A stretch of DNA of 64,000 bases. It comes from Planctomycetales bacterium (GTDB lineage: Bacteria > Planctomycetota > Planctomycetia > Isosphaerales > Isosphaeraceae). Below are positions 1 through 8,681 of the stretch, in pieces (positions within the stretch are counted from its first letter, which is position 1; each line of letters opens with the position of its first letter). The DNA is taken from assembly GCA_027449865.1 (NCBI GenBank), contig DAIDKV010000097.1:1-64000 (forward strand). The letters are read 5' to 3'. The notes below the pieces were generated by a model. It saw nothing but the letters and a program-made list of their open reading frames with translations, did no database searches and was not told the origin of the DNA. A program made the position numbers and the translations under genes.

Positions 1-106
1 GGTGATCCTCCTTGTTGGTCTCTCTGGCGACGTGCCCGGCTCCATTCGGCCAGTTGCAGCAGCGCCGACAGCCCGATTATGGGCGCGTCGGAGGAGGATC
101 TTCGAG

Positions 107-586
107 GTGATACTTTGGGGGGATTGTGATTATCTTCTGGATTCCAGCGCCCTGGTCAAGCGCTACGTGATCGAAACCGGCACCGCCCGGGTGCGCCGCC
201 TGACGCACCGCCAGGCCGGTCACGTCATCTTCGTGGCACGCATCACCGCCGTCGAGGTCACTGCCGCCGTCGCCCGCCGCCGGAAGGGCGGGAAGCCGAC
301 CCCCGCCAAGGCATCCTCGCTGCTTCACCGCTTCCGCCAGCATCTGGCCGGGCGCTACGCCGCCGTCGCCGTCACGCCCGCCCTGCTCGACGACGCCATG
401 CGGCTGGCCAACGCCCACAGCTTGCGCGCCTACGACGCCGTGCAACTCGCCGCCGCCCTCGAAGTCCAGCGCCAGCGCCAAGCGACCGGCTTCACCCCGT
501 TGACGCTGATCTCGGCCGACAAGGAACTCAACGACGCCGCCACCGCGGAAGGACTGGCGGTGGAAAACCCGAATAGCCATCCCTGA
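107..586 (+). CDS. VapC-like PIN-domain ribonuclease toxin (copy 1)
   Basis: A 159-residue PIN-domain protein. Acidic PIN residues are visible: D12 in LLDSSALVKRY, the E of ITAVEV, the D of RAYDAVQLAAAL and the D of LISADKELNDAA. PIN toxins of the VapC group are Mg-dependent ribonucleases that cut tRNA or rRNA. I chose the GTG at 107 because GGAGGAGG lies about 8 bases upstream and the protein then begins just before the first PIN strand; the longer reading frame from base 2 has an unlikely N terminus. It is about half identical by eye to the PIN protein at 2098-2562, so the two are diverged paralogues. A partner antitoxin would lie upstream, mostly outside the window; bases 1-106 show nothing I can identify. 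Confidence 0.8.
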   Translation: MILWGDCDYLLDSSALVKRYVIETGTARVRRLTHRQAGHVIFVARITAVEVTAAVARRRKGGKPTPAKASSLLHRFRQHLAGRYAAVAVTPALLDDAMRLANAHSLRAYDAVQLAAALEVQRQRQATGFTPLTLISADKELNDAATAEGLAVENPNSHP

Positions 587-689
587 CCATCGGCGTGTCC
601 CTGCCTTGCCAGCCGTTCCAGGATAGCCTATACTGTACAGGTGTAACCTTTAGCGTAATCGGCGATCCTGACATGACGTGGAGGCAGCC

Positions 690-1022
690 ATGCGTAGCCG
701 GGCCAGGAGCGTTGCGGCAGTCCTTCAGACCCGCGACACGAGCGACGGACTTTATCAAGCGGTGCAGCTTGAAGACGGAAGCTACGCTTTGATCCGTGGC
801 GGCAACCCCGTCCAACAGCGGGACGTCCTCCCGTTCGAGCCGAGAAACGGGGCTGAAATCTATCCTTACCCGAAGCTGGCGGACCTTGAAAACGATTGGG
901 CGGCCTGCATGGACGACATCGACAACAGCGACCTCATGCTACGCAGGACTGACGCCTCTGCCAGATCGCGCTCTCGAGCGCTACTTCTCCAACTGCCGCA
1001 CGACGGACGGCCTCGCCCCTGA
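690..1022 (+). CDS. Small hypothetical protein
   Basis: A possible 110-residue protein that I do not recognise. The ATG at 690 has GTGGAGG five bases upstream, better than the GTG at 678. The first 85 residues look protein-like (mixed composition, an acidic stretch LADLENDWAACMDDIDNSD), while the last 25 residues are Arg-rich and may be a frame run-on after a lesion. It lies between the first PIN gene and repeat copy A. Confidence 0.4.
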   Translation: MRSRARSVAAVLQTRDTSDGLYQAVQLEDGSYALIRGGNPVQQRDVLPFEPRNGAEIYPYPKLADLENDWAACMDDIDNSDLMLRRTDASARSRSRALLLQLPHDGRPRP

Positions 1023-1066
1023 CCGTGCTGTACAACCGCCTGCAACGCCGAAGTCAGATGGGTTTC

Positions 1067-1293
1067 TGTCACATAACCGGCCGTATAAGTGAGATCGGCC
1101 AGGAAGAGAACGCACGAAAGTCGGCTACGGTTCGTGGGCCGGAGTGATTGGATCGGCCCCGCACACAGGTAGACCGGAAAGAGCACTCGTCCTTCCCGGA
1201 ACACATATAATACGAACATGTGAGTAATCAAGTATTTAAAGATCGCAACCGTGGTTGTGATCCGGGCGACGTACTCCAATGAGCGGAGTTTGG
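1067..1293 (+). repeat. 226-bp intergenic repeat, copy A
   Basis: Collinear with 2884-3109 over about 226 bases. It starts at TGTCACATAACCGGCCG and ends at CTCCAATGAGCGGAGTTTGG. The best conserved part, 1120-1197, is an open frame whose peptide matches the small ORF of copy B in 25 of 26 residues, but here the ATG has become ACG and no other start is seen. It therefore looks like a decayed or unstarted copy. Both copies follow a PIN gene at 300-500 bases. Confidence 0.85.
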
Positions 1294-1378
1294 CATGGCT
1301 GTCGGGGGTAGTCCGGGGCGGATTTTCCCCGCCGTCTCCCTTAACGTCACCGTCAGGGACAACAGCCGCCTTTCCCCA

Positions 1379-1624
1379 TCAGGCATTCTGATGGGCGAGA
1401 GCCCTGGTCGCCGCCTCGAACGCTTTTGTCAAGGATGCGGGCTTCACTGCAAAGCCCAAAGCGCTGGTTGGATGGAGAGCGCCGCCCTTCTGGTAGAGAG
1501 CGGCAACCGCCTCGCAGACGGCCGCGATCTTCACCGCCTGATCGTAAGTCTGGTAAGGTCCGGCCGGACACATCGCATCGAGCATCTCAACCATGGCCTG
1601 CTGACGGGTGAGTTTTCCTGGCAT
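1379..1624 (-). CDS. Hypothetical 81-residue protein
   Basis: An 81-residue protein of unknown function on the opposite strand between the two toxin modules. The composition is protein-like, Ala-rich and helical (AVKIAAVCEAVAALYQKGG, then LTKAFEAATRALAHQNA). The ATG at 1624 is preceded by AGGGAG at a suitable distance. No motif or membrane segment is seen. It is preferred over the longer plus-strand frame here, which has shadow-like Arg/Pro/Ser composition. Confidence 0.55.
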   Translation of the reverse strand: MPGKLTRQQAMVEMLDAMCPAGPYQTYDQAVKIAAVCEAVAALYQKGGALHPTSALGFAVKPASLTKAFEAATRALAHQNA

Positions 1625-1777
1625 GTCCCGTTGCTCCCTGTCATTTCAGCCGAACGATGCCGCGCCACGGCCCGCCCTCTTACCACCTGGGAACCCCGGA
1701 TTCAACGGCTTGGCAAACGCCCCCGGCCGTGGTATTTTGGACGTTTAGGATAACCAACTGATGATGCGTAGCGCCCC

Positions 1778-2095
1778 ATGACTCGACACGACTTCAACCA
1801 CCTCCTGGACACCATCAAATCGCTCCCGCCGGAGCAGGTGCGCCAGCTCCGCCAGCAGCTCGACAAGCAGCTCGACCAGCCGAAGAAGTCCGCGCGCCCG
1901 GCACCCGCCAAACGCGCTCGCCCTGCCCCGCCGAAGAAGAAGATGACTGAGGCGGAATTCGACCTGCACCTGTTGAACATCGGCCTGATGAGCCAGCTCC
2001 CGGACACCGCCGCCGATTACGACGATCCTGACGACGTACCGGTCAAGATCAAGGGCGAGCCTCTATCCGAGACGATCATCCGCGAGCGCCGCTGA
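1778..2095 (+). CDS. VapB-like antitoxin partner
   Basis: A 105-residue protein ending two bases before the PIN toxin gene, the normal antitoxin-toxin order. The N-terminal half is helical (DTIKSLPPEQVRQLRQQLDKQLDQ), the middle is a Lys/Ala/Pro-rich linker, and the C terminus VPVKIKGEPLSETIIRERR resembles the toxin-wrapping tail of small planctomycete and cyanobacterial antitoxins. The role is inferred from position and this tail. No clear Shine-Dalgarno sequence precedes the ATG. Confidence 0.65.
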   Translation: MTRHDFNHLLDTIKSLPPEQVRQLRQQLDKQLDQPKKSARPAPAKRARPAPPKKKMTEAEFDLHLLNIGLMSQLPDTAADYDDPDDVPVKIKGEPLSETIIRERR

Positions 2096-2097
2096 CC

Positions 2098-2562
2098 ATG
2101 GCGGATTACTTCTTCGATTCGTCCGCCCTGGTCAAGCGCCATGTCGATGAGCCGGGCAGCAAGTGGGTCCGCTCCCTGATCCGCGCCAAGGCCACGTACC
2201 GCATCTACATCGCCCGCATCACGCCCGTCGAAATCTTCGCCGCCATCACCCGGCGGCAGCATGGCGGCGATCTCTCCGCCGCCCAGGCCGGAGCGATGCT
2301 CGGCCACTTCCGCCGCCACCTGGACCAGCGCTACCGCATCATCGACCTGACTCCGGCCATCTATGCCGACGCCATGCTCAAGGCCCGCAAGCGCCGCCTC
2401 CGGGCCTACGACGCCGTGCAGCTTGACGTCGCCCTCGAACTCCACAGGCAGCACAAGGCCGCCGGTCTGGCCCCGGTAACGCTCATCTCCGCCGACCAGG
2501 CCCTCAACGACGCCGCCACCGCAGAAGGGCTGACTGTGGACGATCCGCGTTCCCATCCGTAG
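2098..2562 (+). CDS. VapC-like PIN-domain ribonuclease toxin (copy 2)
   Basis: A 154-residue PIN protein with D7 in FFDSSALVKRH, the E of ITPVEIFAA, the D of RAYDAVQLDVALE and the D of LISADQALNDAA, the expected acidic set. It is predicted to be an Mg-dependent ribonuclease neutralised by the product of the gene two bases upstream. It is a paralogue of the PIN protein at 107-586; the two share the C-terminal pattern LISAD..LNDAATAEGL. Both are followed by a copy of the 226-bp repeat. Confidence 0.85.
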   Translation: MADYFFDSSALVKRHVDEPGSKWVRSLIRAKATYRIYIARITPVEIFAAITRRQHGGDLSAAQAGAMLGHFRRHLDQRYRIIDLTPAIYADAMLKARKRRLRAYDAVQLDVALELHRQHKAAGLAPVTLISADQALNDAATAEGLTVDDPRSHP

Positions 2563-2877
2563 CCTGACGCATATAGGCGATGGAGCGCTCCCACCAGCCG
2601 GGAGAATCAGCGTGCGCCTCTGGTATTCACCGACCGCGAACCGGTCAACTGTCTGTCGTCGGCCATGCTGCACCCCGATCCGCAACCTGAACCCAGGGAT
2701 ATTCTTTCCTAATCGTATCTAGACACCCCTGCTAAACTCAAGGTTCGCTTGCCTCGACCAACCAAATCCCCCATCCAGCCCCTGCCCTGTCACATAATCT
2801 TCCCGACAAATAGCTTTACAGTACGATGATTGTGTGACAATTCTCGTGACGGCATTCCGGGGCGAAACGGTCCCGAC

Positions 2878-2898
2878 GCCGGTTGTCATATAACCGGC
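2878..2898. other. Perfect hairpin at the edge of repeat copy B
   Basis: GCCGGTT and AACCGGC form a 7-bp perfect stem around GTCATAT. It overlaps the left end of the 226-bp repeat and is only half kept in copy A. It may be a weak terminator or an operator for the small ORF at 2931; no T run follows. Confidence 0.4.
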
Positions 2899-3109
2899 CG
2901 TACAAGTGATAGTGATCAGGGAGGGAACGCATGAACGTCGGCTACGGTTCTTGGGCCGGCGTGATTGGCTCAGCTCCGCACACTGGTAGACCGGAATGGG
3001 CACTCGTCCTCCCCGTATCCGGACTATAAGAGGACTTGATACATCACATATTCACTTATGGTATACGCCGTTGCGATGCGGGCGACGTGCTCCAATGAAC
3101 GGAGTTTGG
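2884..3109 (+). repeat. 226-bp intergenic repeat, copy B
   Basis: The second copy of the element at 1067-1293, same length within one base. Identity is highest over the small ORF and at the right end (GGGCGACGT.CTCCAATGA.CGGAGTTTGG) and low in the AT-rich part around 3030-3065. This copy keeps the ATG and Shine-Dalgarno sequence of the small ORF. Confidence 0.85.
2931..3029 (+). CDS. Conserved 32-residue small ORF
   Basis: A short ORF, below usual calling length, inside repeat copy B. AGGGAGGG sits about 6 bases before the ATG. The peptide begins MNVGYGSWAGVIGSAPHTG. Compared with copy A over 26 codons, eight codons differ; seven are silent third-base changes and one is Arg to Trp. The opposite-strand frames show many replacements. 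This is the pattern of a translated peptide under selection. The function is unknown; it lies between a toxin-antitoxin pair and blaI. Confidence 0.55.
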   Translation: MNVGYGSWAGVIGSAPHTGRPEWALVLPVSGL

Positions 3110-3193
3110 AAAAGTTCTCGCTTGACCCCATATTCTAATTCTGTAGAATGCAAATCAAAGGTCGTCCGGTTGAATCGGATAGGAGGAGGAGCC

Positions 3194-3619
3194 ATGGCGA
3201 GGCCGGCGAGCGAGCATCCGACCGACGCGGAGCTGGAGATCCTCAAGGTGCTCTGGGCGTCGGGGCCGTCGGAACTGGGGCTGATTGTCGAGGCGCTCAA
3301 CCGGTCGCGGTCGGTAGCGACGACGACGGTGGCGACGATGCTGAAGGTGATGGAGCGCAAGGGGTGGGTCGAGCGGGCGGAGGGTCCGAAGGGGTATCGC
3401 TGGGCATCGCGGTCGAGCCGCGAGGAGACGACGTCGGGGCTGCTCCGTCGGTTGATGGACCGTGCGTTCGATGGCTCGGCTGGTCGACTGGTCGCCCGTC
3501 TGATCGAGGACCGGGCCCTGAGCGACCGTGATCGCGAGGAGATCCGTCGGCTGCTCGACGCCGGCGATCGTTCGGGGGCAAAGCCGAAGGCGCCAGGGGC
3601 GAGGGGGAAGCGAACATGA
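3194..3619 (+). CDS. blaI: BlaI/MecI-type winged-helix repressor
   Basis: A 141-residue BlaI-family repressor. The N-terminal winged helix runs from PTDAELEILKVLW through SVATTTVATMLKVMERKGWVER, followed by a helical dimerisation part and a basic tail. BlaI proteins repress until cleaved or released after signalling by a BlaR1 metalloprotease. The ATG at 3194 has AGGAGGAGG immediately upstream, which decides the start over the longer open frame. It overlaps blaR1 by 4 bases (ATGA), so the pair is translationally coupled. Confidence 0.9.
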   Translation: MARPASEHPTDAELEILKVLWASGPSELGLIVEALNRSRSVATTTVATMLKVMERKGWVERAEGPKGYRWASRSSREETTSGLLRRLMDRAFDGSAGRLVARLIEDRALSDRDREEIRRLLDAGDRSGAKPKAPGARGKRT

Positions 3620-6198
3620 CGATCGAGGCGATGACTGGTTCGCGGGCCTGGATGCTCGCCGGGTGGACGATGATCCATTTCCTCTGGGTCGGCGGAGCGA
3701 TCGGGACGCTCGCCGGGGCGGCCCGCCTCGCGATGCGCAGGGCGACACCCGAGATCCGATACGGCGCGGCCCTGCTCTCTTTGGGCCTGATGGCGGTCTC
3801 GCCGGTGGCGATCGCCTGGCGGATCGCGGCGACGAACCGGGATCGTCCGATCGTGGTCTCCGATGACATTCCCCCCCTGCTCCGCGTTTCGATACCGGCG
3901 GAATCGAAACCGAATTCGATGATCGTGACGCCGGTCATCCCGGCCCCTATTTCGATCGAGGATTGGCCCCGGGACGGGTCCTGGCTGGAGGCGGCGGCCT
4001 CAGCGCTCCCCTGGTTCTGGCTCGTGGGGACGCCAGCCACGCTCGCGATTCTGGCCCTCGGGCTTGCGGGGGCCGATCGGCTCCGTCGGCGAAGCCGGCC
4101 GCTGGCCGACGGCCCGACGACCGAGATGGCCCGGCGGCTCGCCGAGGCAATCGGCATCGCTCGGCCGGTTGCGGTGGGCGTCTGCGACCGGCTGGCGACG
4201 CCCCTTTTGATCGGGGTCGTCCGGCCGATGATCCTCCTCCCGGCGGCCGCGCTCGCCGGGTGGGACGCCGGGCAAATCGAGATGGTCCTCTGGCACGAAC
4301 TGGCGCATGTCCGCCGGTTCGACAACGCGGTCAACCTGGTGCAGCGGCTCGTCGAGTCACTGCTGTTCTTCCACCCGGCGGTCTGGTGGGCCTCGGGGTG
4401 GATCCGTCGGGAGCGTGAGCACTGCTGCGACCGCCTGGTCGTGGCGAAAACGGGCCGGGCCCGGCCGTATGCCGAGCTGCTGGCCTCGTTGGCGATGGCT
4501 GGCGGCCGCCCCGGCGCCGTGGCCCTCGCGATGGCCGAGAACCCAATCGTCTCGAGGATCCGATCGATTCTCAGCCCGGAGGATTACGTGATGCCGCTTT
4601 CGCGCCCGATGATCGCCCTCGCCGTCGCGATGCTGATCGCGCCGGCCGCTCTGATCGCCGCCGCGCAGGTCGAAGGGCCTGCGAAGCCAGCCGGAGCCCT
4701 GCAGTCGCCCGACGCCAGGCGGATCGAGGAGCTGATCCGCCGGACCCGCCACGATGCCGAGATGTTCATGGGCGTTCAGGAGCGGATTTATACTCTGCTC
4801 CAGGTCGCCAGCATCCGGGCTCGAACCGGGGATCGGGAGGCCGCCCGCCGAACGTTGCTTGAAGCCGAGAGGCTGGCCGCAACAGTGAGTTTCGACGACA
4901 ACACCTACAGTCCTCACATTCTGATGTGCGTCATCTGGGTGGAACAGAAGTGGGGGTTCCGCGACGAGGCGATCGCCGCGAGCCGGAAGCTGCTCCGGCT
5001 CGCCGAGGTACCGGCCCGCAAGGAGAACACGAAGGAAGGCGTTTATTCCGAGCTGATCAAGATCTTCCTCGATCTGGGCGACAGGGAGGGAGTGCAGGAG
5101 ACCCTCCAGGCGGGGATCGCACACTACAAAACAAAGGCAGAACCGGGTTTCGAGGCCTTCACTCCGGGTGCCATCGTCGGTCTCCGGGCGGCCTCGGGCG
5201 ACCTGATCGGCGCACTTCGGATGGTCGAGGCCCCGGGATTTATCAAGAACGACAGCCCCGAGAATGTCCGCAATCTGACTCATGGGGCCTTCTTCGGGGT
5301 GGTCGGGGCGATCGGCGAGAAGAACCGGGATGGCGCCGACGAGGTCCTGGCTGCGGCGCTCCGGGACGTCGACCGCCGCAAGGACGACAGGAACTGGATC
5401 ACGATAGAGCTTCGAAACCAGGATCTCCACGCGATCGCCCAGGCGCAATCCCGGATGGGTCGGTTCGCCGAGGCGGTGAAGTCGGCCCGGAGGATCGAGA
5501 CCGAGGCCGTTCCCGAGCATATGGTCAAAGAACGCATTGCCGAATTCATGGAGGAACAACGTTTCAAGAAGACCCAGGCCATCGCCGAGATCGCCCAGGC
5601 TCAGGCGAAGGCGGGCGACAGGGCTGGGGCCCGACGGACGGCGGAGGAAGCCGCCGTGATCGGCCGGACGATCCAGCGCGATAACATGAAGTACCCCATT
5701 GAGCAGACAGCCGAGGCCCTCGCGATGGCCGATGATCTCAACGGCGCGCTCCGGCTGGCCGGGAGTCTGGAACCCGGCATACAACTCTGGACCATCGAGT
5801 CGATCGCGGGAATCCGCCGGGAGGCGGGGGACGCGGCGGGTGCTCGTAAGGCCGCCGAGATCGGCAGGGACCTCGTCCGCAAGGAACTGGCGGGCCTGGA
5901 CGCGGGGAAGCTCGATCCGGACACACCGTCAGGCAAACAGGGATATGAATGGCTCGCGATCCTCGGCCGGTTCGAAGCCCGGCTCGGCGACCGCAAGGCG
6001 GCGATCGCGACCATTCGGAGGATTAACAACGTCAACGCCCAGGAGGAGGCGATGCAGCGGATCGCCACGAACCTGGCCTCGGCCAGGGACCTCGACGGTG
6101 CGATCGAGGCGGTCGACGCGATGGGCTCGCCGAAGTCCCGGGCGAAGGCTCTGCAGGGCGTCGTCGGAGCCTTCGCCCGGTCAAGGCCGACCCGATGA
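3616..6198 (+). CDS. blaR1: BlaR1-type M56 sensor metalloprotease with helical repeat tail
   Basis: An 860-residue membrane protein. Hydrophobic segments near residues 12-30, 45-70 and 120-145 precede the M56 peptidase core with the zinc motif HELAH at 227-231 and EREHCCD at 266-272. A further membrane segment lies near residues 330-350. In place of the penicillin-binding sensor of classical BlaR1, residues 360-860 are Ala-rich helical repeats of TPR type (for example RTGDREAARRTLLEAERLAATV-like units). It is predicted to cleave or inactivate BlaI when it senses an unknown signal. The tail suggests a protein partner rather than a beta-lactam. Confidence 0.88.
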   Translation: MTIEAMTGSRAWMLAGWTMIHFLWVGGAIGTLAGAARLAMRRATPEIRYGAALLSLGLMAVSPVAIAWRIAATNRDRPIVVSDDIPPLLRVSIPAESKPNSMIVTPVIPAPISIEDWPRDGSWLEAAASALPWFWLVGTPATLAILALGLAGADRLRRRSRPLADGPTTEMARRLAEAIGIARPVAVGVCDRLATPLLIGVVRPMILLPAAALAGWDAGQIEMVLWHELAHVRRFDNAVNLVQRLVESLLFFHPAVWWASGWIRREREHCCDRLVVAKTGRARPYAELLASLAMAGGRPGAVALAMAENPIVSRIRSILSPEDYVMPLSRPMIALAVAMLIAPAALIAAAQVEGPAKPAGALQSPDARRIEELIRRTRHDAEMFMGVQERIYTLLQVASIRARTGDREAARRTLLEAERLAATVSFDDNTYSPHILMCVIWVEQKWGFRDEAIAASRKLLRLAEVPARKENTKEGVYSELIKIFLDLGDREGVQETLQAGIAHYKTKAEPGFEAFTPGAIVGLRAASGDLIGALRMVEAPGFIKNDSPENVRNLTHGAFFGVVGAIGEKNRDGADEVLAAALRDVDRRKDDRNWITIELRNQDLHAIAQAQSRMGRFAEAVKSARRIETEAVPEHMVKERIAEFMEEQRFKKTQAIAEIAQAQAKAGDRAGARRTAEEAAVIGRTIQRDNMKYPIEQTAEALAMADDLNGALRLAGSLEPGIQLWTIESIAGIRREAGDAAGARKAAEIGRDLVRKELAGLDAGKLDPDTPSGKQGYEWLAILGRFEARLGDRKAAIATIRRINNVNAQEEAMQRIATNLASARDLDGAIEAVDAMGSPKSRAKALQGVVGAFARSRPTR

Positions 6199-6830
6199 GC
6201 CCCCGGCCAGGATGAGCGGATCGCCAGCCCGATCCCAATCCCGATGGCCCCGCCCGTCCGAACGCGCGGCTGAGACCATTTCTGTTTTCACGGTCGTTGT
6301 GTTAGATAGGCAAGACTGCCCTCCGGACTGTCTTCGTCCAGGTCTTCCACCACGGGTGTCGTCGTGGTAACGACCGGTGTAAGTAGGACGCGGCACGCCG
6401 TCTCATCGCTCCAGCCGGAGCTACCAATCGATCGAATATCCTATGCTTTGAATGATGCAACGGGTCCAGATCGTCCGGAGGATTTGGCGCAAAGAAGTGC
6501 GATGGAGAGGCGGGCATCCGACCAGCGAGGATCGGAAAATCCGATCCGGACCCTGGAGAATCAACCGATCGACGTATCGCTCTACGGAGCAACAAGATAC
6601 ACTACTACCCCCCTACCGAGCAAAATGCATTGGGCCGCTTCGGAGCTGGGGCGTCTATTCAATTCCGCCGCCACACTACCGATAATCCTCGAATAATTAG
6701 TTTTCACGAGATTCCATACAACCGAGTCCGAGAGAAAGGCCCTTCGATCTCTCGACGGGCGAGAGGGGTGGTTGGATCGGCGTCCGATCGAGCGACCTTC
6801 CCCTGGCGGATTCGGACGGAGCCCCATCTG
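6199..6830. other. Intergenic region, no convincing gene
   Basis: About 630 bases between blaR1 and a glycosyltransferase gene. It is less GC-rich than its surroundings, especially 6410-6720. Several open frames exist but have Arg/Pro/Ser-rich shadow composition and no ribosome-binding sites. It probably holds the terminator of the bla pair and the promoter of the next gene; I could not fix either. Confidence 0.5.
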
Positions 6831-7889
6831 ATGCGAAATTATCACCTTGTCCTCTCAGGCGCAGGCGATTTTGACGAGATCGAGCGACTCGCCGCCGAAA
6901 AGAAGCAGCCGCGGCACTCGGTCCCGGTGCTCGCCCGCCGCCTTGGGGCAAGGCTGCACCAGCCGCACCGGGCCGCTCCGGCGATCTCGATTGGCGATCG
7001 CTTGCGGGCGCGAATTATCGGGACACCGCAGGCCTGGGCGTACGCCCGCGACCTCGCTCCTCGCCTCGGCTCCGACGACGTGGTGTATTGCATCGACACA
7101 ACGGTGGGCATCCCGCTGGCCACCGAGTTACGGCGCCAGCCTGGCCGGCCGAAGCTCGTCGTCTACCTGCACAACCTGGACAGGCCCCGCGGCCGGCTCG
7201 CCGCGAGGCTGTTCCGCCCTGAGGAGACGGTCACTCTCTTCGGCTCCTGCTGCTCCAGTCAGCTCGAGTTCGTCCGTGATTACCTCAAGATTCCGGAAGA
7301 CCGAACACAGCTCTTTCTCCAGCACGTCGACAACCAATTCTTTACGCCCGGCCCCCCTTCGCCCCACAAAAAACGTCCGGTGGTCGCTGCGGTTGGCCTC
7401 GAGCGTCGCGATTACGTGACCCTGGCCGAGGCAACGAAGGATCTCGATGTCGACGTCTGGGTGGACGCCTGGTCCCCCGCTGCCCGGAGGAAGACCAGTA
7501 GCTTCCCCGCCGAGCCTCCTGCGAACCTGAGCTACCGCAAAAGCACGCCCACCGAACTTGTGCAGCTTTACCGGGATGCCGATGTGGTCGTTGTCCCCAT
7601 GCTGCCGAACATATATGCCGGGATCACGTCGCTAACCGAGGGCCTGGCCTGCGAGCGCCCGATCGTGGCCTCTCGCGTGATCGGCCTGGCCGATTACCTG
7701 GCACCTCCCGACGGGATTACCCCCGTTGAGCCGTGCGACCCGGCCGCGATGCGCGCGGCGATCGTTCGGCTGCTCGAAAACCCGGACGAGGCGCGGGCCC
7801 AGGCACGTCGGGGATACGAGTCGGTCGCCCAGCGTTACGACTTCGACCGCGATATCGAGATGGTCGCGGGACTGCTCGAAGCCCTGTAA
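6831..7889 (+). CDS. Family 4-type glycosyltransferase
   Basis: A 352-residue GT-B glycosyltransferase. The C-terminal half has the GT1/GT4 donor-binding pattern: DADVVVVPMLPNIYAGITSLTEGLACERPIVAS, with the conserved Glu of the E-x7-E-like region, then the usual LLENPDEARAQARRGYESV tail. The start is the ATG at 6831 with GGACGGAG upstream; the longer frame upstream is non-protein-like. It stands alone and its acceptor is unknown. No signal peptide is seen, so it is probably cytoplasmic. Confidence 0.8.
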   Translation: MRNYHLVLSGAGDFDEIERLAAEKKQPRHSVPVLARRLGARLHQPHRAAPAISIGDRLRARIIGTPQAWAYARDLAPRLGSDDVVYCIDTTVGIPLATELRRQPGRPKLVVYLHNLDRPRGRLAARLFRPEETVTLFGSCCSSQLEFVRDYLKIPEDRTQLFLQHVDNQFFTPGPPSPHKKRPVVAAVGLERRDYVTLAEATKDLDVDVWVDAWSPAARRKTSSFPAEPPANLSYRKSTPTELVQLYRDADVVVVPMLPNIYAGITSLTEGLACERPIVASRVIGLADYLAPPDGITPVEPCDPAAMRAAIVRLLENPDEARAQARRGYESVAQRYDFDRDIEMVAGLLEAL

Positions 7890-8270
7890 GCAACCCCCCC
7901 GCTGAACGAGGGGACTCCTGTCACCTTTCTCTGATCTACCAGTGGAACCGACCAGCGGGTCCGAATTCGATCGAGGCCATCCAGCCAATGGTCCGGCCAC
8001 CTCGAAACCAGCCCGACAGGATACTGAGGGCCTGGTCCTACTCACCCGGATTTGGCACGCGGCTTGCAGTCCTCTTTGAGTCCGACGATCCGAATATCCG
8101 AGGGTCCCGGGGTCGCCGGGGCCATTGGTCCGAGGGGTGAGAACCTCGGGGAGTCCCCGGCGTCCGGGAGGCAACACGGCGTCAGGCGACCAGTCCGCCG
8201 CGGGTGAGAAACCGGAACCGAAGGCCGGTCGGGTGGATCCCGAGGGCCGCGTGCGGAGGGCGGACGTGCC
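7890..8270. other. Intergenic region, nothing identified
   Basis: About 380 bases between the glycosyltransferase gene and a small Cys-rich gene. I see no gene, strong hairpin or repeat. It probably carries the promoter of the downstream gene. Confidence 0.5.
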
Positions 8271-8528
8271 ATGAAGAGTAAACATACGACCGAGTCGAGT
8301 CAGTGCGTGCAGTGCGGCGGTCGCCTGCGGAATGCGGTCTTCTGCACGTCCTGCGGCGGATCATGCTGTTCCTGGGCCTGCCATGCCCGGCACCTGGCGC
8401 ATCACTCGGGACCAGTCGCCGTCCCACACGCGACGCGGACGGGACGATCGGCTGGCCATTCGATCGCCGAGCCACGCCGAGGCGACGACCGGCCGGAACC
8501 AGGCGGAGGACAGGCGGTCGCCGGCTGA
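8271..8528 (+). CDS. Small zinc-ribbon-like protein
   Basis: An 85-residue protein with a Cys/His-rich first half: CVQCGGRLRNAVFC, then CTSCGGSCCSWACHARH with a following HH. The pairs CxxC...CxxC and the C..H..HH end suggest binding of one or two zinc ions; similar small proteins are common in planctomycetes. The second half is Arg/Gly-rich and probably disordered. It lies just upstream of the trehalose genes, perhaps by chance. Confidence 0.6.
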   Translation: MKSKHTTESSQCVQCGGRLRNAVFCTSCGGSCCSWACHARHLAHHSGPVAVPHATRTGRSAGHSIAEPRRGDDRPEPGGGQAVAG

Positions 8529-8681
8529 GGATGAGGGCGAGACGGCCGACGGCGGCCTTCCGGGATCGGGAATTGCATCCAAAATGCGGATCGTCGGCGG
8601 GTCGGGACCTCGCCGAAGGGGGGGACGTTCGGGCCGGTTCGATCGACCGGCCCGAGGGGCGAGAGGGGGCATCGTACGGCC

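Noticed and set aside
1-106. Antitoxin gene end before the first PIN gene
   Set aside because: No frame resembles the antitoxin at 1778-2095, and too little sequence is present to judge.
866-1279. Minus-strand ORFs covering both repeat copies (also 2719-3003)
   Set aside because: The two copies differ by many amino-acid replacements in this frame, while the plus-strand frame is almost unchanged, so it is the antisense shadow of the small ORF.
1295-1753. 152-residue plus-strand ORF
   Set aside because: It lies opposite the more protein-like 81-residue gene at 1379-1624 and has random composition.
6364-6696. 110-residue plus-strand ORF between blaR1 and the glycosyltransferase
   Set aside because: No ribosome-binding site, shadow-like composition and overlap with equally poor frames.
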